Assembly: GCA_020086605.1 (NCBI GenBank)
Contig: JACBWW010000003.1
Span: 3,289,804 to 3,353,803, forward strand
DNA from: Lanius collurio
Taxonomy: Eukaryota; Chordata; Aves; Passeriformes; Laniidae
DNA: 64,000 nt
Direction: 5' to 3'
The position numbers were made by a program, and so were the translations under genes. Shown here piece by piece: positions 13,061-26,600 of the stretch (positions within the stretch are counted from its first letter, which is position 1; each line of letters starts with the position of its first letter). The notes under the pieces were generated by a model. The model was not told the DNA's origin. It did no database searches and was given only the letters and a program-made list of their open reading frames with translations.

Positions 13061-15593
13061 GTTTGTGCCATTTTAGCAGCCCAATGTTTTGTACCGATAC
13101 AGAGACAATTCACAGGTCACCTTTTATCAGATCACTTCCATAAAATAGGAATTTTTTCCTAAAGAGAACAAATAGAGGCCTCAATATACGCTCTTGTATC
13201 ATTAGCTGGAGAGGCTATAATAATAGACCGCTTAAATAAACCAGGTCTGAGATGACAGTGCATAATACATGGTAAATAAAACCCCCATACCAGCACCCTG
13301 AATAATTTAGCCACTGGGATGTGGCTGAGCTGAGCCTGGTTAAAATGGAAAAGCCCCAGCAGCCACAAAGCTGAGGATTGTTAAGGGATTAGCCATTGTA
13401 GCCAGTGGTGCTAAAGGTAAGTCCACATGAGAACTCATGAAAACAGTTGCTGTTTCCTCTTGGTTCATTTAGTTCAAGCCCTTTGGAAAATACTTCCAGA
13501 CTAGGCAGGCTATATAGTCTTTGACTTAACAAAGAATGTCATTCAAGCATTACTATTATTAGATTGTTTGTCCATAACAGCCCCAGAATAATCTTAAGCT
13601 GTTTGCTAATAAGTTTTGTTTTCAGTTTTAATTGCTTAGAGGAATAGTTATTGTTTGATCCTCAGTGCCTATGGAACCATCACTATGAGACTGTGAATAA
13701 GTTTAGGATACAGGCAGAGGAGATATCTAAAAACTAGGGCAGGTGGTTATCTTTTTTTTACAATTTCAATAACTGTTAGATATCTGAGATTCTAGTGGTT
13801 AGTATCCTTCATAGCCTTTTGAAAAGAAAAAAAAATAAAATGTGGAATTGGGAGGAAATAAGTTTTTAATCAAGCTTCTCCATGACGTAAATTCAAATTT
13901 GTCTTGAAATATTTAAAGTTTTGACTCTGTGTTTCAGTTCTGGATTTTGTACTTCAGTCAATGAGATCCCAACAGCCTACAGGTTTGGGAGCAAGAGTTA
14001 GGCAGTAAATTAATTTTTCTTTTTTTGAATAGTGCTTTTGGAATATTAATAGTTTAATCAGAGAATACTCTCTTGCAGTTTACAGGTTTGCACAACTTGA
14101 TGTAGGAAAGGCTGGAAAAAACATCATGGCTCTGGATGGTGATGCCATTCTTGGAAGCCTATGAATTGTCTGTGCCGTGGCTCTGATCTCAGTCCCAGAA
14201 GAACAAATAATAAAGACTGATGTTACAAATGTTCAAGATATTTTAGCAAAGAAAATGCAAAGCTGTAGGCTTCGAGTATTATATATGGGAGAAAGCTGTC
14301 ATTCTGAAATTTAGCTTTGATTGCTCACTCACCATGATTTTAATTGACTTTCTGTAGATCAGAAATAGCACTGGGCTGCAGACATCAAATTAGAGTGGTC
14401 CCAGACTGCTCTACATGCAGTTTACTGGGTCAAACCAAAAAACTTCATTAGTAGTATAACATGTCAAAATTAGTCACTTAAGAGTGTAAACAGCTCCAGA
14501 AACAGGAATGAGCAGGCCTCCAGCCATCTGCTTTGTGTGTTATTCCTGCTTTTTCACTGTAGGCACTGATTTTTGTTCACTCAGCCAGATGATTGTCGCC
14601 TTAGATTCAGCTGAGTGTCCCGAAGTAGCAGAGAGCTGGAGATGTCAACAGATTGCGATGCCTTCCGGTAGGGGCACAATGCTCTGTGCTCAGCAGGGAG
14701 GACCAACATCAACAGCTGGTACATCCCAGGACCTCTTTTCCATCCTCTCCTCTCATTTTTTTCCTACAGATGTGAGAAGCAAACAATCTTGTCATTATTA
14801 GCAAAGGCACCCTGGAGTAACCCTACACTCTTTTTAACTCAAGCCAGCAACAAGCCTTCCTCCCCCATCCTCCCTCCCCCTCTTCCCTCTTCTTGTCTCT
14901 CTTAGTCTGTTCTCTATTATACTGACATCCTTAATTTGGGCATTACTTTCATAGAACTGTTAATGTCTATCTAGTGTACTTTTTGTTTGCTGCCTGGTCT
15001 TCAGGAGCTGTTTTTTATGTGCCTGATTACTCAGCTTATGAAACCAGATTTTTTTGTTCAAATTCTATTTAGATATATTTGTAAAGCCCTATCAAATAAC
15101 AGAGAGACCTTGAGTATAAGAAATTACTTTCTTTTACTATTTTTTGACACCAAAAATTGGCAAAGTATACACTAGCCATGCAACCAGAAAACAAATTTCT
15201 AAAATGCATGATCAAAATAAAACACTAGCAAGCCTCCGAGCAGCAGTAGCAGTGTCAATTGCTAGTTCATATAAAAGAGTCAGTAGGGATTAGGCAATTG
15301 CTGTGCAAAGAATAGACCAATGATATCTTGAAAATTAGTGTTCCGCTGATAGCCATTTAATTAAACTGTTTGCTTTAGCATTTGTGATTTTTAATGGAAT
15401 TTCAGGAGAGCTTAAAGGGAGGAGTTGAAGGATAAGATTTAATACAGATATAGAAAGCTTTCATTTCTTTACTAAATGCACAGTATTTTGATATTTCATC
15501 GTTCCCATCAATAGAGTGATGAACAAAATCTATGAACATAGCATTAGCTTCTGCAAAAATTATCCTAACTTTACATGAAAACTAAATGTTTGT
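13061..15593. other. Unassigned non-coding stretch
   Basis: No gene is recognised. A pyrimidine-rich tract lies at about 14857-14905. The + frame 14508-14801 (97 codons) contains a small segment at 14585-14667 bordered by a TTGTTCACTCAG acceptor-like and a CCG/GTAGGG donor-like sequence, but nothing in its translation is familiar and chance is the simpler explanation. Confidence 0.55.
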
Positions 15594-15730
15594 TTCACAG
15601 AATATTCTGAGTTGAAATGGACCCATGAGAATCATCGAGTCCATCTCTCAAGTGAATGGCCAATACAGAGACCAAACACATGACCTTGCTGTTATTTGCA
15701 CCATGCTCTGACTAACCAAGCTAATCTCAA
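15594..15730 (-). mobile_element. tRNA-Ile-derived SINE with CR1-like tail (TguSINE1-like)
   Basis: Read on the minus strand, 15728 to about 15657 aligns along its length with a eukaryotic tRNA-Ile with an AAU anticodon. Visible on the + strand are GCTCTGACTAACCAAGCTAA (complement of the D-arm region and box A) and GACCTTGCTGTTATTTGCAC (complement of the anticodon and variable region). The T-arm side is more diverged. Next to it, 15594-15655 (CACAGAATATTCTGAGTTG, then TGGACCCATGAGAATCATC) is a CR1-type 3' tail. A tRNA-Ile head with a CR1 tail is the structure I remember for TguSINE1, a passerine SINE mobilised by CR1. The T-arm contains several substitutions, so this is a repeat and not a working tRNA gene. 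No target-site duplication is obvious. Confidence 0.8.
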
Positions 15731-17296
15731 GTAGTTGATAGTATCTCTACTGTATAGCCAAGCTTCAGAAAAGTTAAGGACCAAAGTGAGAGGAAATGTC
15801 ATAGCAGAGATGCAAAGCCCACTTTTGGAGTTAATGAGCTGTTCCCGCTATCTGTGTGGAGAAATAACCAGGACTTTGAGATATGCCTTAGTGAAACCAC
15901 TTGCTGATGAAAAAAAAGGGAAATATTAAGTGATATATATTTTCACATCAGATGAAGTTAAATATTTAAGTATATCTGCTGATTTATTAATAATGGGAGT
16001 GGAGAGGAAATACTTCCTGAGATTGAGTGAGTGGCTTTTTTGGTGAATTTTTGCTACCTTTCAATCATTTGGCAAGTACTGAAGAAAGGATATTAAGATA
16101 ACAGTGCCCTGATATGATACTGCAGTTATTTTATTGTGGTTGGATTTCTGAGCTTAAATTCTGCATCATTTACCTGGAAAAAATTAAAGTGTATTAGAAA
16201 GAGGAAAGGCATGCCTTAGTCAGGAAATATTTATTCTTTGTTATAAACCCCAACTACAATAATAATGTAGTTTCTCTGTCATTAGCAGAGAACCTGATTA
16301 TGTAGCAAGCTGTGGGTGAGACTCTGCCCTTGCCCTTTAACAATTGCATGGAAAGAAAAAGTGCAGTCAAGTCCTTCAGCCCTCTGAGAGTTCTGATCCT
16401 GGGGTCAGGTTTAAAGAACATCTAACCTAAGTCAATTGAGTTAATCATAAGTGTCACAACATTTTAATTAAACCACCACAATGATATGATGAGTGTTTTG
16501 TATAAAATAGTTTGTCTTCTTCTCACGCCCTCAATACTCCTGCTAAAGCTCTGCTCACTGAGCACGCAGGAATGAAAGATTCATGATCTGGAAAGACAGC
16601 AAGGGGAGAGAAACACAACTCTGAGTGATGGACAATACACTTGGTAGGGCAGCAGGGCATCTGAAGGACTGGTGTCAGTCTATACCTACATCTTCACAGG
16701 CTCATACTGCTCCTTTCCTCTTGCCAGCTGAGCTTCCACTTAGAAGCTACCTTGGGACTTATCCAAACTCTTCCTTGTAAAGGATGCACTACAGCAAGAA
16801 CTGTATAAAACAGGAAGTCACAAAATACTTTTATTTTTCCCTGCTTTGCTTTTATTAGCCTATCATTTTTGATTTAACAGAATCATTACGCATGGTTGTA
16901 TTATGATTTGTTTTTACTATCATGAAAAATTCAGATGGCATTGCTCATTCTTATACTGTTGTTTAGTGATTAGGATTTTCCAGATATATAAAAGAGAAGA
17001 GCCATTATTTCCTAACATTTTTGTTCCTAATTCTGAAATGGGCTTGCCTGGGTGGGATCAACACCAAGGAAGTTTTAGAATCTCTTGATATTTCATTGAT
17101 CTTGGGAAAAATGTCAGTTGGCAGACCTGATCTGAAAAAAAAAAAATTGATTATCACAGGAGCAAATACTTAAATCGTAGCTGTATTGCTCTTAGAATGA
17201 AATAGACTGGAAACTTCCTTCATTATAGTGCATTGTTACTCAAGAAAAAACAAATCAGCCTAACCATTAATTTAAACCAATTTTTTTTGTATATAG
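15731..17296. other. Unassigned non-coding stretch
   Basis: No gene or repeat is recognised between the SINE and the candidate exon. Only short open frames and short A-runs (for example near 17137-17147) are present. A T-run with pyrimidines just before 17297 could serve as a splice acceptor for the next feature. Confidence 0.55.
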
Positions 17297-17562
17297 AGGC
17301 ATTTCAGATGCTGTGATGGAAGGATCAAGTTATCCCTGTACAAAAATGTCAACGAGTATACTTGTCAAGTATAACCACAACATGTCCTGCACACTTGCTG
17401 TCCAGATACCATCTATCAAAGTTGTGTCTATCTCTCGATTTGCTCCAGTGAATGCAGTAAGGAGTGAGGTGTGCTTTGACTCAGATAACAAGAAAACAAC
17501 GATAATAGAAAACACACATATGTTCAGCTGTGAATTTAGTATGGTCACATTTGAAAAAACTG
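17297..17562 (+). CDS. Candidate internal exon, unknown protein
   Basis: A 266-base block is open from an acceptor-like sequence (T-run then GTATATAG ending at 17296) to a strong donor (ACTG/GTGAGT, GT at 17563). The frame starting at 17298 reads through without a stop and would encode about 88 residues, including stretches such as SCTLAVQIPSIKVVSISRF and HMFSCEFSMVTFEKT. It has four cysteines and one N-x-S site (NMS), which could suit an extracellular domain, but I recognise no family. The block keeps some CpGs, unlike most of the window. Against it, the opposite strand is also open over 72 codons, no partner exon is identified, and open blocks of this size are expected by chance in 64 kb. 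This is a candidate only. Confidence 0.22.
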
Positions 17563-19313
17563 GTGAGTAGAGTTTGTAGAGAAGGAGAAAACCAAAATCC
17601 CTGAAGTATTCTCATGAAAACACAGAAGTCTATGGGTCTTCAATAATATGGCATGGTGTTCTTTCATATAAGCACAAATTAAAGAGACTCCCTTATTACT
17701 GTCATTCATTTTTATTGATTTATTTTTCCTACTCAGAAATTTATACTAAGAAAACAATGTAGTACTTTAAAGTGGTCATTGGGTGGTATGGAAAGGAATA
17801 TGATAGATCTTTCAATTCAGACTTATTAAAAACCCCAGAAAGCATAGTTCTTTGGAAAAAAAAAGATGCTTTGCAGAAGGAAATCTTCCTTTTATTTATA
17901 TAGAATGATGTATCATAAGTGCTAGTTATCAGATATTGTTAATGCAAAATATTAGCATGTTTTAAACAGTTAAATGAACATTCTTTATATTTTGTCTACT
18001 TTCTTTTTCTTTCACCCAATGTCATGTGTCCTTTTCTTTGTATTTCCTGCCTAGACAGAAAGAATGATATAGACCTCCTGTAAGCAAATATGCAGCTGTA
18101 CTAGGCACAAGATTTGTACAGCCTTCACTGAAAAAAATAATGCAGCAAATATAGGAGACTGGATCAGAATGAATTGCTGAAATCAAGTCGAAGCATGTTT
18201 TTTTCCAAAACAAACAAACATCTCATATGACAGCTCTATTATATAAAAAAGCAAAAAGTAGGAGTTTCAGGTAGAGTGATGCAAATCATAGTTCTGTTTA
18301 AGGAAGACTTTAGAATAGCAAACTATGATCTTGTTTAAACTGTGATTTAATGATCTGTAGTATTTCAGAGACTTAGATTAAATCTTCCTGCCTGAAAATT
18401 TTGTTAAATGTTAAATTTTGTTTATTTTTTCTTTGAATAGCTCTTATTTTAATGTGCCACTGTGACAATGCATGTAGCTAGGAATTAAGCTTAACCCTTT
18501 GAAGAGAGAAACCAGAACCCTTCAAATTTATGTGGATTATCTGAAAAAATACAGAAATACGCATCAACCAAGGCACTAAGTGAAAAGTGAAGTAGCCCTT
18601 AGCAGTTGATCCATGTTATCCAGGAAGTACAAAGCTGTTGATTTTGGCTCTCACAGGAAGCACTGAATTTATTTGAATAGAACTCTATTCTTGTGAGGGA
18701 AGTCTGGTACTGTGAGCCCAAGGAGTCTTTTGCTGCTTCATCTACTTCTGTTATAAATAATTAACAACTGTGACTTGCACCAAACAAGAAGTGTCGTAAA
18801 ATGTGCATGTTAGGTAAAGGAGAGTTGTGTGGAAAAGCTGCTCCACTCCTTCTCCCTTACCTTGGTCAGATTGAGAAGTCAGGGCCTGGATTGCCTGCAG
18901 GCACCTCCTGACCCATCACATCACTCCACTTCCAACATCTCTTTGCACTGCACCTTCTCAAGTTGCCATTCCCTTTTCCCCTCAGGGAATAGTCCTTGCT
19001 TTCATTCAGGGTCAAAAGTGCCTCCTGGGACCTTTGTCAATATTAATGTCATGTATTAATATGGCAATTGCACTCAAAGGTCAGTGGAGAAATCAGAAAC
19101 CCAGTCAACTTTTCTGCTGTGCTGTATTTATAAGATAGAATTTCTTCATGGGTGACCATTCATCCCACAGCTTCCACAAAATGAAAAGACTCTTGCAAAC
19201 ACAATTTAAAAAAATATATTAAAAAAAAAATACTTCCTTTTTTTTTTTTTTTTTTCATTTAAGGGATAGAAGCGAGAAGGCTGTTACTGGTCACTTTTTA
19301 TTTTGTTTCTTAG

Positions 19314-19331
19314 TATGTTTTATAAAACATA
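19314..19331. repeat. Perfect 18-bp palindrome
   Basis: TATGTTTTATAAAACATA is identical to its own reverse complement. It is AT-rich, and such sites arise by chance fairly easily in this composition, so no function is assigned. Confidence 0.9.
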
Positions 19332-21875
19332 GCCCATAACACAGTTAAAAAGGCTCAGTACTATGTAAGTGATGACTTTCTTTTCTTCATTTTACATTGA
19401 GAAAATTGACCATAGTGAAGCCAATTTAAATGATATCTCAGGTAAGTGATCCAAGTGAAGTTTAAATCCCTTGCAAAAATACAATATATTCAAAATATTA
19501 ATTTTTTTCAAGTCAAAATTTGTAATTCTTCCTTGTTCTGGAGACACGGTTTCCTTTTGATGAAGAGTAGATCACCTCTTGCTTCTCAAGTTCCCTTCTT
19601 TCTCTAGTCAGAAAACACATAGTTTTAGGAAGGCAGTCTTCAGCAACAGAGACAACAGGAAAGATAAGGGTTAATCAGGTTCAGTCCTCTCATTTCTCTT
19701 CCAGAATGGCACAAGCAAATGTCAGAACGAAATACACAGAGGAGTGTTCAGCCTAGCAGGGCTTTCCTGCAAACCTTGCTTGGCTTCCCTAGCCAGCTTT
19801 GCATTTTATTTTAGTTTCAATAGGAAAGGATGGTTCTCCTCATATTTTAATCTTTGCTGATATGTAAAGATTTACAGTGCTACCTTCAGGCTAATGCAGT
19901 GACCATTTTGACAGGCTTGGGAAAGCATATGAATGTTCTGTTTTCTGCCCATCAGACTTTTTCACCTCAAACAGTCTTCAGGTTGTTTCAACCTTGTATT
20001 TGTAGGAATTGCTTCAAAAAGAAAGACAAATTAAAAAAACAAAAACAAAAAAACCAAAAAAAACTGGACACAGGTTCCAGTAAATCAGTATGAAAAACAG
20101 ATTATTTTTCTTACTTTAGGGCAGACTTTTTGAAGGGAAGGGGTGCTCAGAGAAAATAACATATTGTTTGTAGAATTGTGCTGGTATTAAGAAGCAATTG
20201 CATTTGAGAAGCAAAACCATTTACAGTGAGTACTCAACAGCTTCTCTGCTCCCTTGATTTTTAATCAGAATATTATCCTATCATTCTTTTCCTTTTCTCA
20301 TTGTAAATCTTCACCACACCCTTGTACTTTTCCTGTCCTGCCTCTTCTTTTCTTGTTTTAAAGCACCTTTCACAATTTGCAAAAACAAGCCCATGTTTGC
20401 ACATTTGAAAGGCATTAAACTTATAGAAATTTCATTATCTACTGTTTAGCATTCAAGAAGCTAGGCTTTTAAATTTGTATGAGCAGCATATGGGTGGACC
20501 TTCTCCTCAGGTCTTGCTTTTTTGTTTTTTCTTTTTTTAATTCATTCTGTACACAACCAGTACTTAGAATTACTGCTTTGATCCTGAACACTCCACGAAC
20601 TCACTAAAAAATTAAATAACCACTACTGTAAAACAATTGTAAATACTTCTAGTTGTAAAAAAAAAAAAAAAAAACAAAAAAAAATTGTTCATGCTTCATT
20701 TTTATGAGAAAGGAATATCACTGTGAAAATATTCAGTCTTGTAATCAATAAACATAACCTTCCAGTGTGTTATTACAGACCTTCATTTATCTTCAGGTTT
20801 TACTTGCAAACATTATTGGCTGCATAGCATGAAGGTCATTTTATGGGAAGTGTACGTATCAGATATGACAAAGGTAACATGCCACCAGAGCATCTGTGTT
20901 TCCAGAAAAATGCTGTAAGAAGCTACTACAGAGTAAAAATAAATAATAATTCTGAACCGCATTAGCTTTTACAAATGTCAGTTTTATGATGATATTGACT
21001 GAAAAGCAGCTGTTATTCCAGGTTTTTTCACTATATAGTATTAATATTGTCAAACCCAATGTTTGGCATTTCAAATAAAAAATGAGAATTTATCTGTGCT
21101 TTCAGCTTCTTAGCAGGAACACAAATATCCCAAGCCTACGAGTTAGTACTCAGATTTATCCATTCATCTCGTTTTCATCCAACATCAAGGACAACGTTTT
21201 CTGAGGAGTTTGGTTTTGTTTTCATGTTATTGCCACAGTAGTTTGTTTTCAGCATGTCAGCATTTAGAATTTAAGCTATTTTGCTGGAAATCTGGGCACA
21301 TTCATCTGAATGCAGCCAGTTTTGTATCAGAGACTGAAAAACTCTATTCAGGCCAGATGCTTACAACGTCTCTAAAGGTTCTTTGATTAACTGAGGTGAA
21401 ACCATTCTGTGTAACAGGGTCAGCACACACAAGCTTTCATTATTTTCTTCATTTACATCAATTAGAATTATGGAGGGCCTGGAGCTACTCCTGACTTCTA
21501 AAAACATGATCTACTCCTAGGTGATGTTTAAATAGAGCACCAGAAAGACCACATCATATTTCATTAACAAATAAAACTCTTATTCCTTTCATCAATGACA
21601 GCAAGATTCATATTAGGTGCAATGCTAAAGCAAGTCATTAACATTTATCACTCAAGGTGGTCAAACTCTGAAGAGCTGGAGCTTGGTGTATATCACAACA
21701 GCCAATCCAAAGATAGTGAATTACATTTTTGCACAGACTCCATTCAAGAATGAATGAACATCAACTCCAGCTGATTTTGTGAATTCCAGTTTTCTTTTTA
21801 TGACTGCTTACCTCAGTGGTGGGCAAACCACTGTTTTTTATTATGGCTCAACTGGAGAATGTCTTTAACAGACTG

Positions 21876-21898
21876 AAAAAAAAAAAAAAAAAAAAAAA
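21876..21898 (+). repeat. Poly(A) tract, 23 bases
   Basis: An uninterrupted A-run and the longest homopolymer in the window. There is no AATAAA within the 40 bases upstream, so it does not look like a polyadenylated retrocopy end. Confidence 0.95.
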
Positions 21899-24800
21899 GA
21901 AATTTAGTTCAGGTCCCCTACCTTGAAAGCTAGATGAAAGGAGTAAGCATACCAGACGTAGAGGTGACACAGTATATCACATGTCAGAATTAGAGAGGTA
22001 TTCCAGGAGTGAACCAAAAGAAACATGGTATTGATAATACTGTAATTTTCTACGGTCCAGTGTGTGACAGCAGACATTTCTCCCATGGATGTTGTGTTTG
22101 AGGTGAAATCAATGACACATTTTCTTTTTTTCAGTGTAAGTTATTGCAAGTCACTATAGATTTGTTCAGCAAAGCAAGATTTGATTTACCAGGAGTTTTA
22201 TCAGCATGCACAAGCTAATTTCTTGCAGCAAGATTATTGTTGCAAATATACTGAATATTTGTGCAATTTTAAAAAAAAACCCCTGTTTTATATGGTAGAG
22301 TAATATGGTTTGTTAAATAACATTGGGTCCATGCTGTGGTTGTAAATTCAATCACGCAGGGTAGAACCTAAATATCTCTTCTTTCATGTGTAAGTACTTA
22401 AAATACTTTTTGCTATTTCCTTTCCATATCTCTGTAACATGCTCCATCCTCTATGGCTAGCAACCTTATTCAACTAGTGGATAGAGACTACGGATAGAAA
22501 TGAAGCTGAGAAATGCATAATTTTCATTACTTTTGCCTGAAGTAACTAATAAAGACAATGACTGCTGTTATCAATATAGATGCCAGGTAGACTGGAACAG
22601 TCTTTTTCTGCTGTCAGGAAAGAGTACAATCACAGCCACCTGATGGCTCTTCCTATGGTGGCCCAAGTAGGTCACCAAAACATCAAGTTGGGATTGACCC
22701 AAATTATTCAGTGTTGTTTTGTCATGTGAGGTCTTCAGTGATCCTGAAGATTTAGAAGAGGGGAGGGAGGTCTCACAGAAGTCACAGCATGTTTTATCTT
22801 TTATTTCCTCTTCTTTTGTCTTTTCAACACTTGTTGAAACCTTCCATGGTATGAGTAGAAAAAGTAGTTTTTGCAACAGCTCTGATTACCTGTCCTGAAT
22901 TTTAAAGATCTGGCCTGCTTGGATCTATAACAATCACGTTTGAATATGCTTTTTGCACATTAATTCAAAGCGAGCGGTGCCCAGATTTTCAGTTTGCTAA
23001 GAGCGCAACATTAATATTCTAAAACAAAATCTAGTCACAATTCATGGAACAAGTTTAGGTTCTAGGCTTACTCTGAAATTTTGGATTGTATCACATATAG
23101 GAATTAGATGTCTTGACAAGGCTGTCAGAGCCAACTTCAGGCCTAGAGAACGAAGCAAAAAGAAAGAAGAAGGAATTTGGTTTTGATATAATAGAGACAA
23201 CACAGTTGTATTCAGCATAGTAGAAAATCTTATTTAAAAAGATGAGAGAGAAAAGTTTGCTCATAAATTACAAGAAGCGTTGGGAAGGTAAAAGGTGAAG
23301 GGTGACAATTTGTTTGCCATGGTTTTAGTAGCTGTTGTTCCAAAAATATTGGTGATGGGTCCTTACCAGAGAAGTCAGAAGCTATCAGGTGTCTCTTCTG
23401 TCTGTTACTGTAGGTGGTTTTCCAACTACTATTTCCCAAGATTTTTTGTTTACTGTTTTTTTGTTGCCTAGTTCAATTCTATGGGAAAACCTGAGAATTT
23501 GGGGATCTTATGGTCTACTGCTCCACAGATCTGTGGGGAGAGAAGAGTACTTGGGCTCAGAAGGAGTGTTTAACAGAAACTTACTCAAATACTGCCCATC
23601 AGATTTCTTATGATAATCACACATGAGGTCGTGCTGAGTGCACAGCTCAGGACTCCAGCAAATTCAGTCACGTCTGAACAATGTTCACCAGCAGAAAAAT
23701 GCACTGCTGCTCTGCCTGTGCTGTATTAAACATCTCAGGGATTACTCTGACTAAAACTTAGTTCTGGGAGCTGTAATTAGCAAGTTCTAAGAAAGGAGAA
23801 ACTATAAACTGCCTGGAAGATCTGTGACTGGTAAATCCCAGATGTTACACTGTTCCAAATTTCCCTTTAAATTTGAGGTGAAATGCATGTGGAAAATACA
23901 TGTTTTAGTTGGTGCTTAATCTGCACTTCACCAGGATGGGTAGGTTTTTCATTCCACCTGTTGCCATAGAAAGGTTGCTCTAAGAATACAGCTCATGTGA
24001 TGAGTTGCTATATGAACAATAAATAGCTTAAACAAATACAGTTAGGTACTGAGGCAGTAATGATTATCACAGATTACAGTTTTCTCAGTTCATATACAAA
24101 AGTTCAAAAACTTTGTCAGTAATTCTCACAAATTGGTGCATTTCTACTGATTTCCTGTTCCATCTTAATGCCTTCTAACAGTTTTAATCAAACAGTGGTT
24201 AAATTTGCAAATAAATTCAAATACACAGTACCAGGACTGTACTAGAGAAAACAGCACTTGAACACTTTATCCCTGGCTGGTAATGAACACCAGAGCACTT
24301 GCAAGCTAGGCATAGATAAAAAAGGCACAGAGTTCATTACATATATTATATATTACAGTTGTGACTGTACAAAATCTGGAGGGATGGGAGAGGGAAGTGA
24401 ATTTTCTGCCATATGATCCACCAGTATATGAAATTATGACAGGATCTTTGTTCCATCAGATACTCTGTGTTCAGCTCCTTTTAATGGAGCTGGAAAGGAT
24501 TTATTTTCACACAGAACTTTGCCCTCAATTGATATTATAATGATTCTTGTAATTTTGGTCTTTCTCTCTATCTGATCTGATATGTTAGATGTTGACAGTA
24601 AGTTTTAACATATGTTTCTTCTGTAGATTTTGACAGAGTGCTGTTATTTCCTGTATAATAACAGTTTCAATTTCCTGTTCACCATTTTAGTTTTTCATAT
24701 AGTGATCACAGAATAAAATCTTTAGGGAAGACTGAATATAGTTTGATCTATAAAGATGGCTGATTAATGAAATGATTAAACTCATTCTTTGTAGCTAACA

Positions 24801-26600
24801 GATAAAGTTGAAATGAGTGCACATTCCTCTTCCTTTTATAGAGCTGATTTCATGAGTATAAAAAACAAGGCAGTCTGTTGAAGAAGATTCTGAGTTTTTA
24901 AAAAGTCACAAACGTGAACTTAATAGGAGACTGCAATTAAACATTGCAAAAATTCAACAAATCTTTGCCCCCTTTCTGACTTCAAGAATGCTAGAAAGTT
25001 ATATTTTATGATTGAATTATTTTGTAAATTTTTAGACTGTTGTTCATATATTTACCTTTAAAAAGATTCTTCTGTTAACAATTTAAACTGTGAAAAAAGA
25101 ATAGTTCAGATTACCGTCTATTATGCCCTGGAATAGACCTACTGCTTAGCACTGAAGCAGTTTAGACATGCTGAAGTATACCTTAACTAAGAAACAGTGC
25201 TGGGCACTAGGAGTAAGTCACTCAGATTCAGGATGTGGGATTCCTACAGACTAGGACGAATGCGATCCTGTGAGCTGTACACCCGCCAGCAGCTAAAGCA
25301 CAGTCAGATTCCCTTTTGAAGCCTTCCTTCTTGTTGAATTTCATCTAAAAATAATAAATACCATTTGTTCTTCTGGGCACTCTTCAGTGTGAACCCAAGA
25401 AATATAAAAGATATAATTAGAAGTAATCAATTTTAAAAATGCACCTGATCCAAACTACACAGGCAGCCTAGATGCATCTTGTACAGTTCTAGACAATGTC
25501 CCCTCTCATGATTCTAAAAATTAATTGTGTGTAACTTTGGAGATTAGGATGCCTGTTAAATCAGGCTAGAGCTCCCTCTTTTAAATTCCCTACTGGTTTA
25601 CATCTATAGCTCAGAGGTAAATTTAACACAGATCTTTGGAGAGCCACCGGTAGAGTCACTTGTGCATCTTCTGCCTTGCAACCATGATGAGGCAGTTCAT
25701 GGCTACCTCAAGGCAAACCTCGAAGTCCTAGTGAAGACTTGTTTTCCCCAGATGTGGGATGTGACATGTGATGATTCCAGTGTCCTCTGAAATGCACAGG
25801 CAGAAACGCAGTTGTAGAGATATGGAAATGAATGCCAATTATGGGCAATTAAGGAAAAAATAAATAATCACTTGGAGCAAAAGAAAATACATCTTCTGTA
25901 GAAACGAAGGGCAAAATGTCTATGTGGTGCATTTAGAAAACTTCTGTTTCCAACACAAAATACCTAAGAAGATTATGACTTTTAAAATATGTGTAATCCC
26001 TTGGGTTTAGTCAGGCCAGTCACATTCTTCAAGTTAGTCACGTGCCTGAGAATTTGGCTTGATTGTGCCAGATGTGTTGCTTTGAAGAATTTAATAAATC
26101 ACTCTGAATTAACCTGTGGTGTGTTTTAATACTTTCAGAACATCATTATTTCTCTGAATTTATTATTTTTTTTCCCACTGATTTGCTAGACATTCTTTAA
26201 CTTAGAGGACCGACCATGAGAAGATGCTTTTATGAGTATTAGTAATTCAACATTTTAAAATAGGCTGAGTCTCTCAATGTTGATTCTTTTTCTTCCTGTA
26301 ATGGCAAGTGAGTATGAGTACAGCCAATTAGATTTATATGAAATCTTACAATTTTACAGGAACACCTATTTATCTATCCTTTTTTTCATGGCTTTTCTGC
26401 TATTACTATCAGAAGAAACAGGATGATAATCTGTTGCAGAACCCCCATGATGGTGTAGTTATGAAAAAGATGCTTCTGTATGTGTAAATACAATGTACAA
26501 TCTGCTCTACATAAAGACCAAACCTCTTACTGGTGAAATTCTGCTAAAATCAAGGGTGCTACAAGAAAGAGGAATTTGATCCTCAGCACTTAATGAATAA

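Larger units (their letters stand above)
17563..26600. other. Unassigned non-coding stretch with poly(A/T) tracts
   Basis: No gene or named transposon is recognised. Notable simple sequence: T-run 19238-19255, A/AAAAC-rich 20033-20063, A-run 20657-20674, A-run 21876-21898. A perfect 18-bp palindrome lies at 19314-19331. The minus frame 22571-22876 (101 codons) has no recognisable domain or splice context and is treated as chance. Confidence 0.55.

Noticed and set aside
12871..13162. Overlapping plus-strand frames of 90 and 75 codons
   Set aside because: Mostly antisense to the CR1 element at 12562-13060, which explains the open reading and higher GC.
22571..22876. 101-codon minus-strand open frame with an acidic/serine segment
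   Set aside because: No homology is recognised and there are no flanking splice signals strong enough to call an exon.
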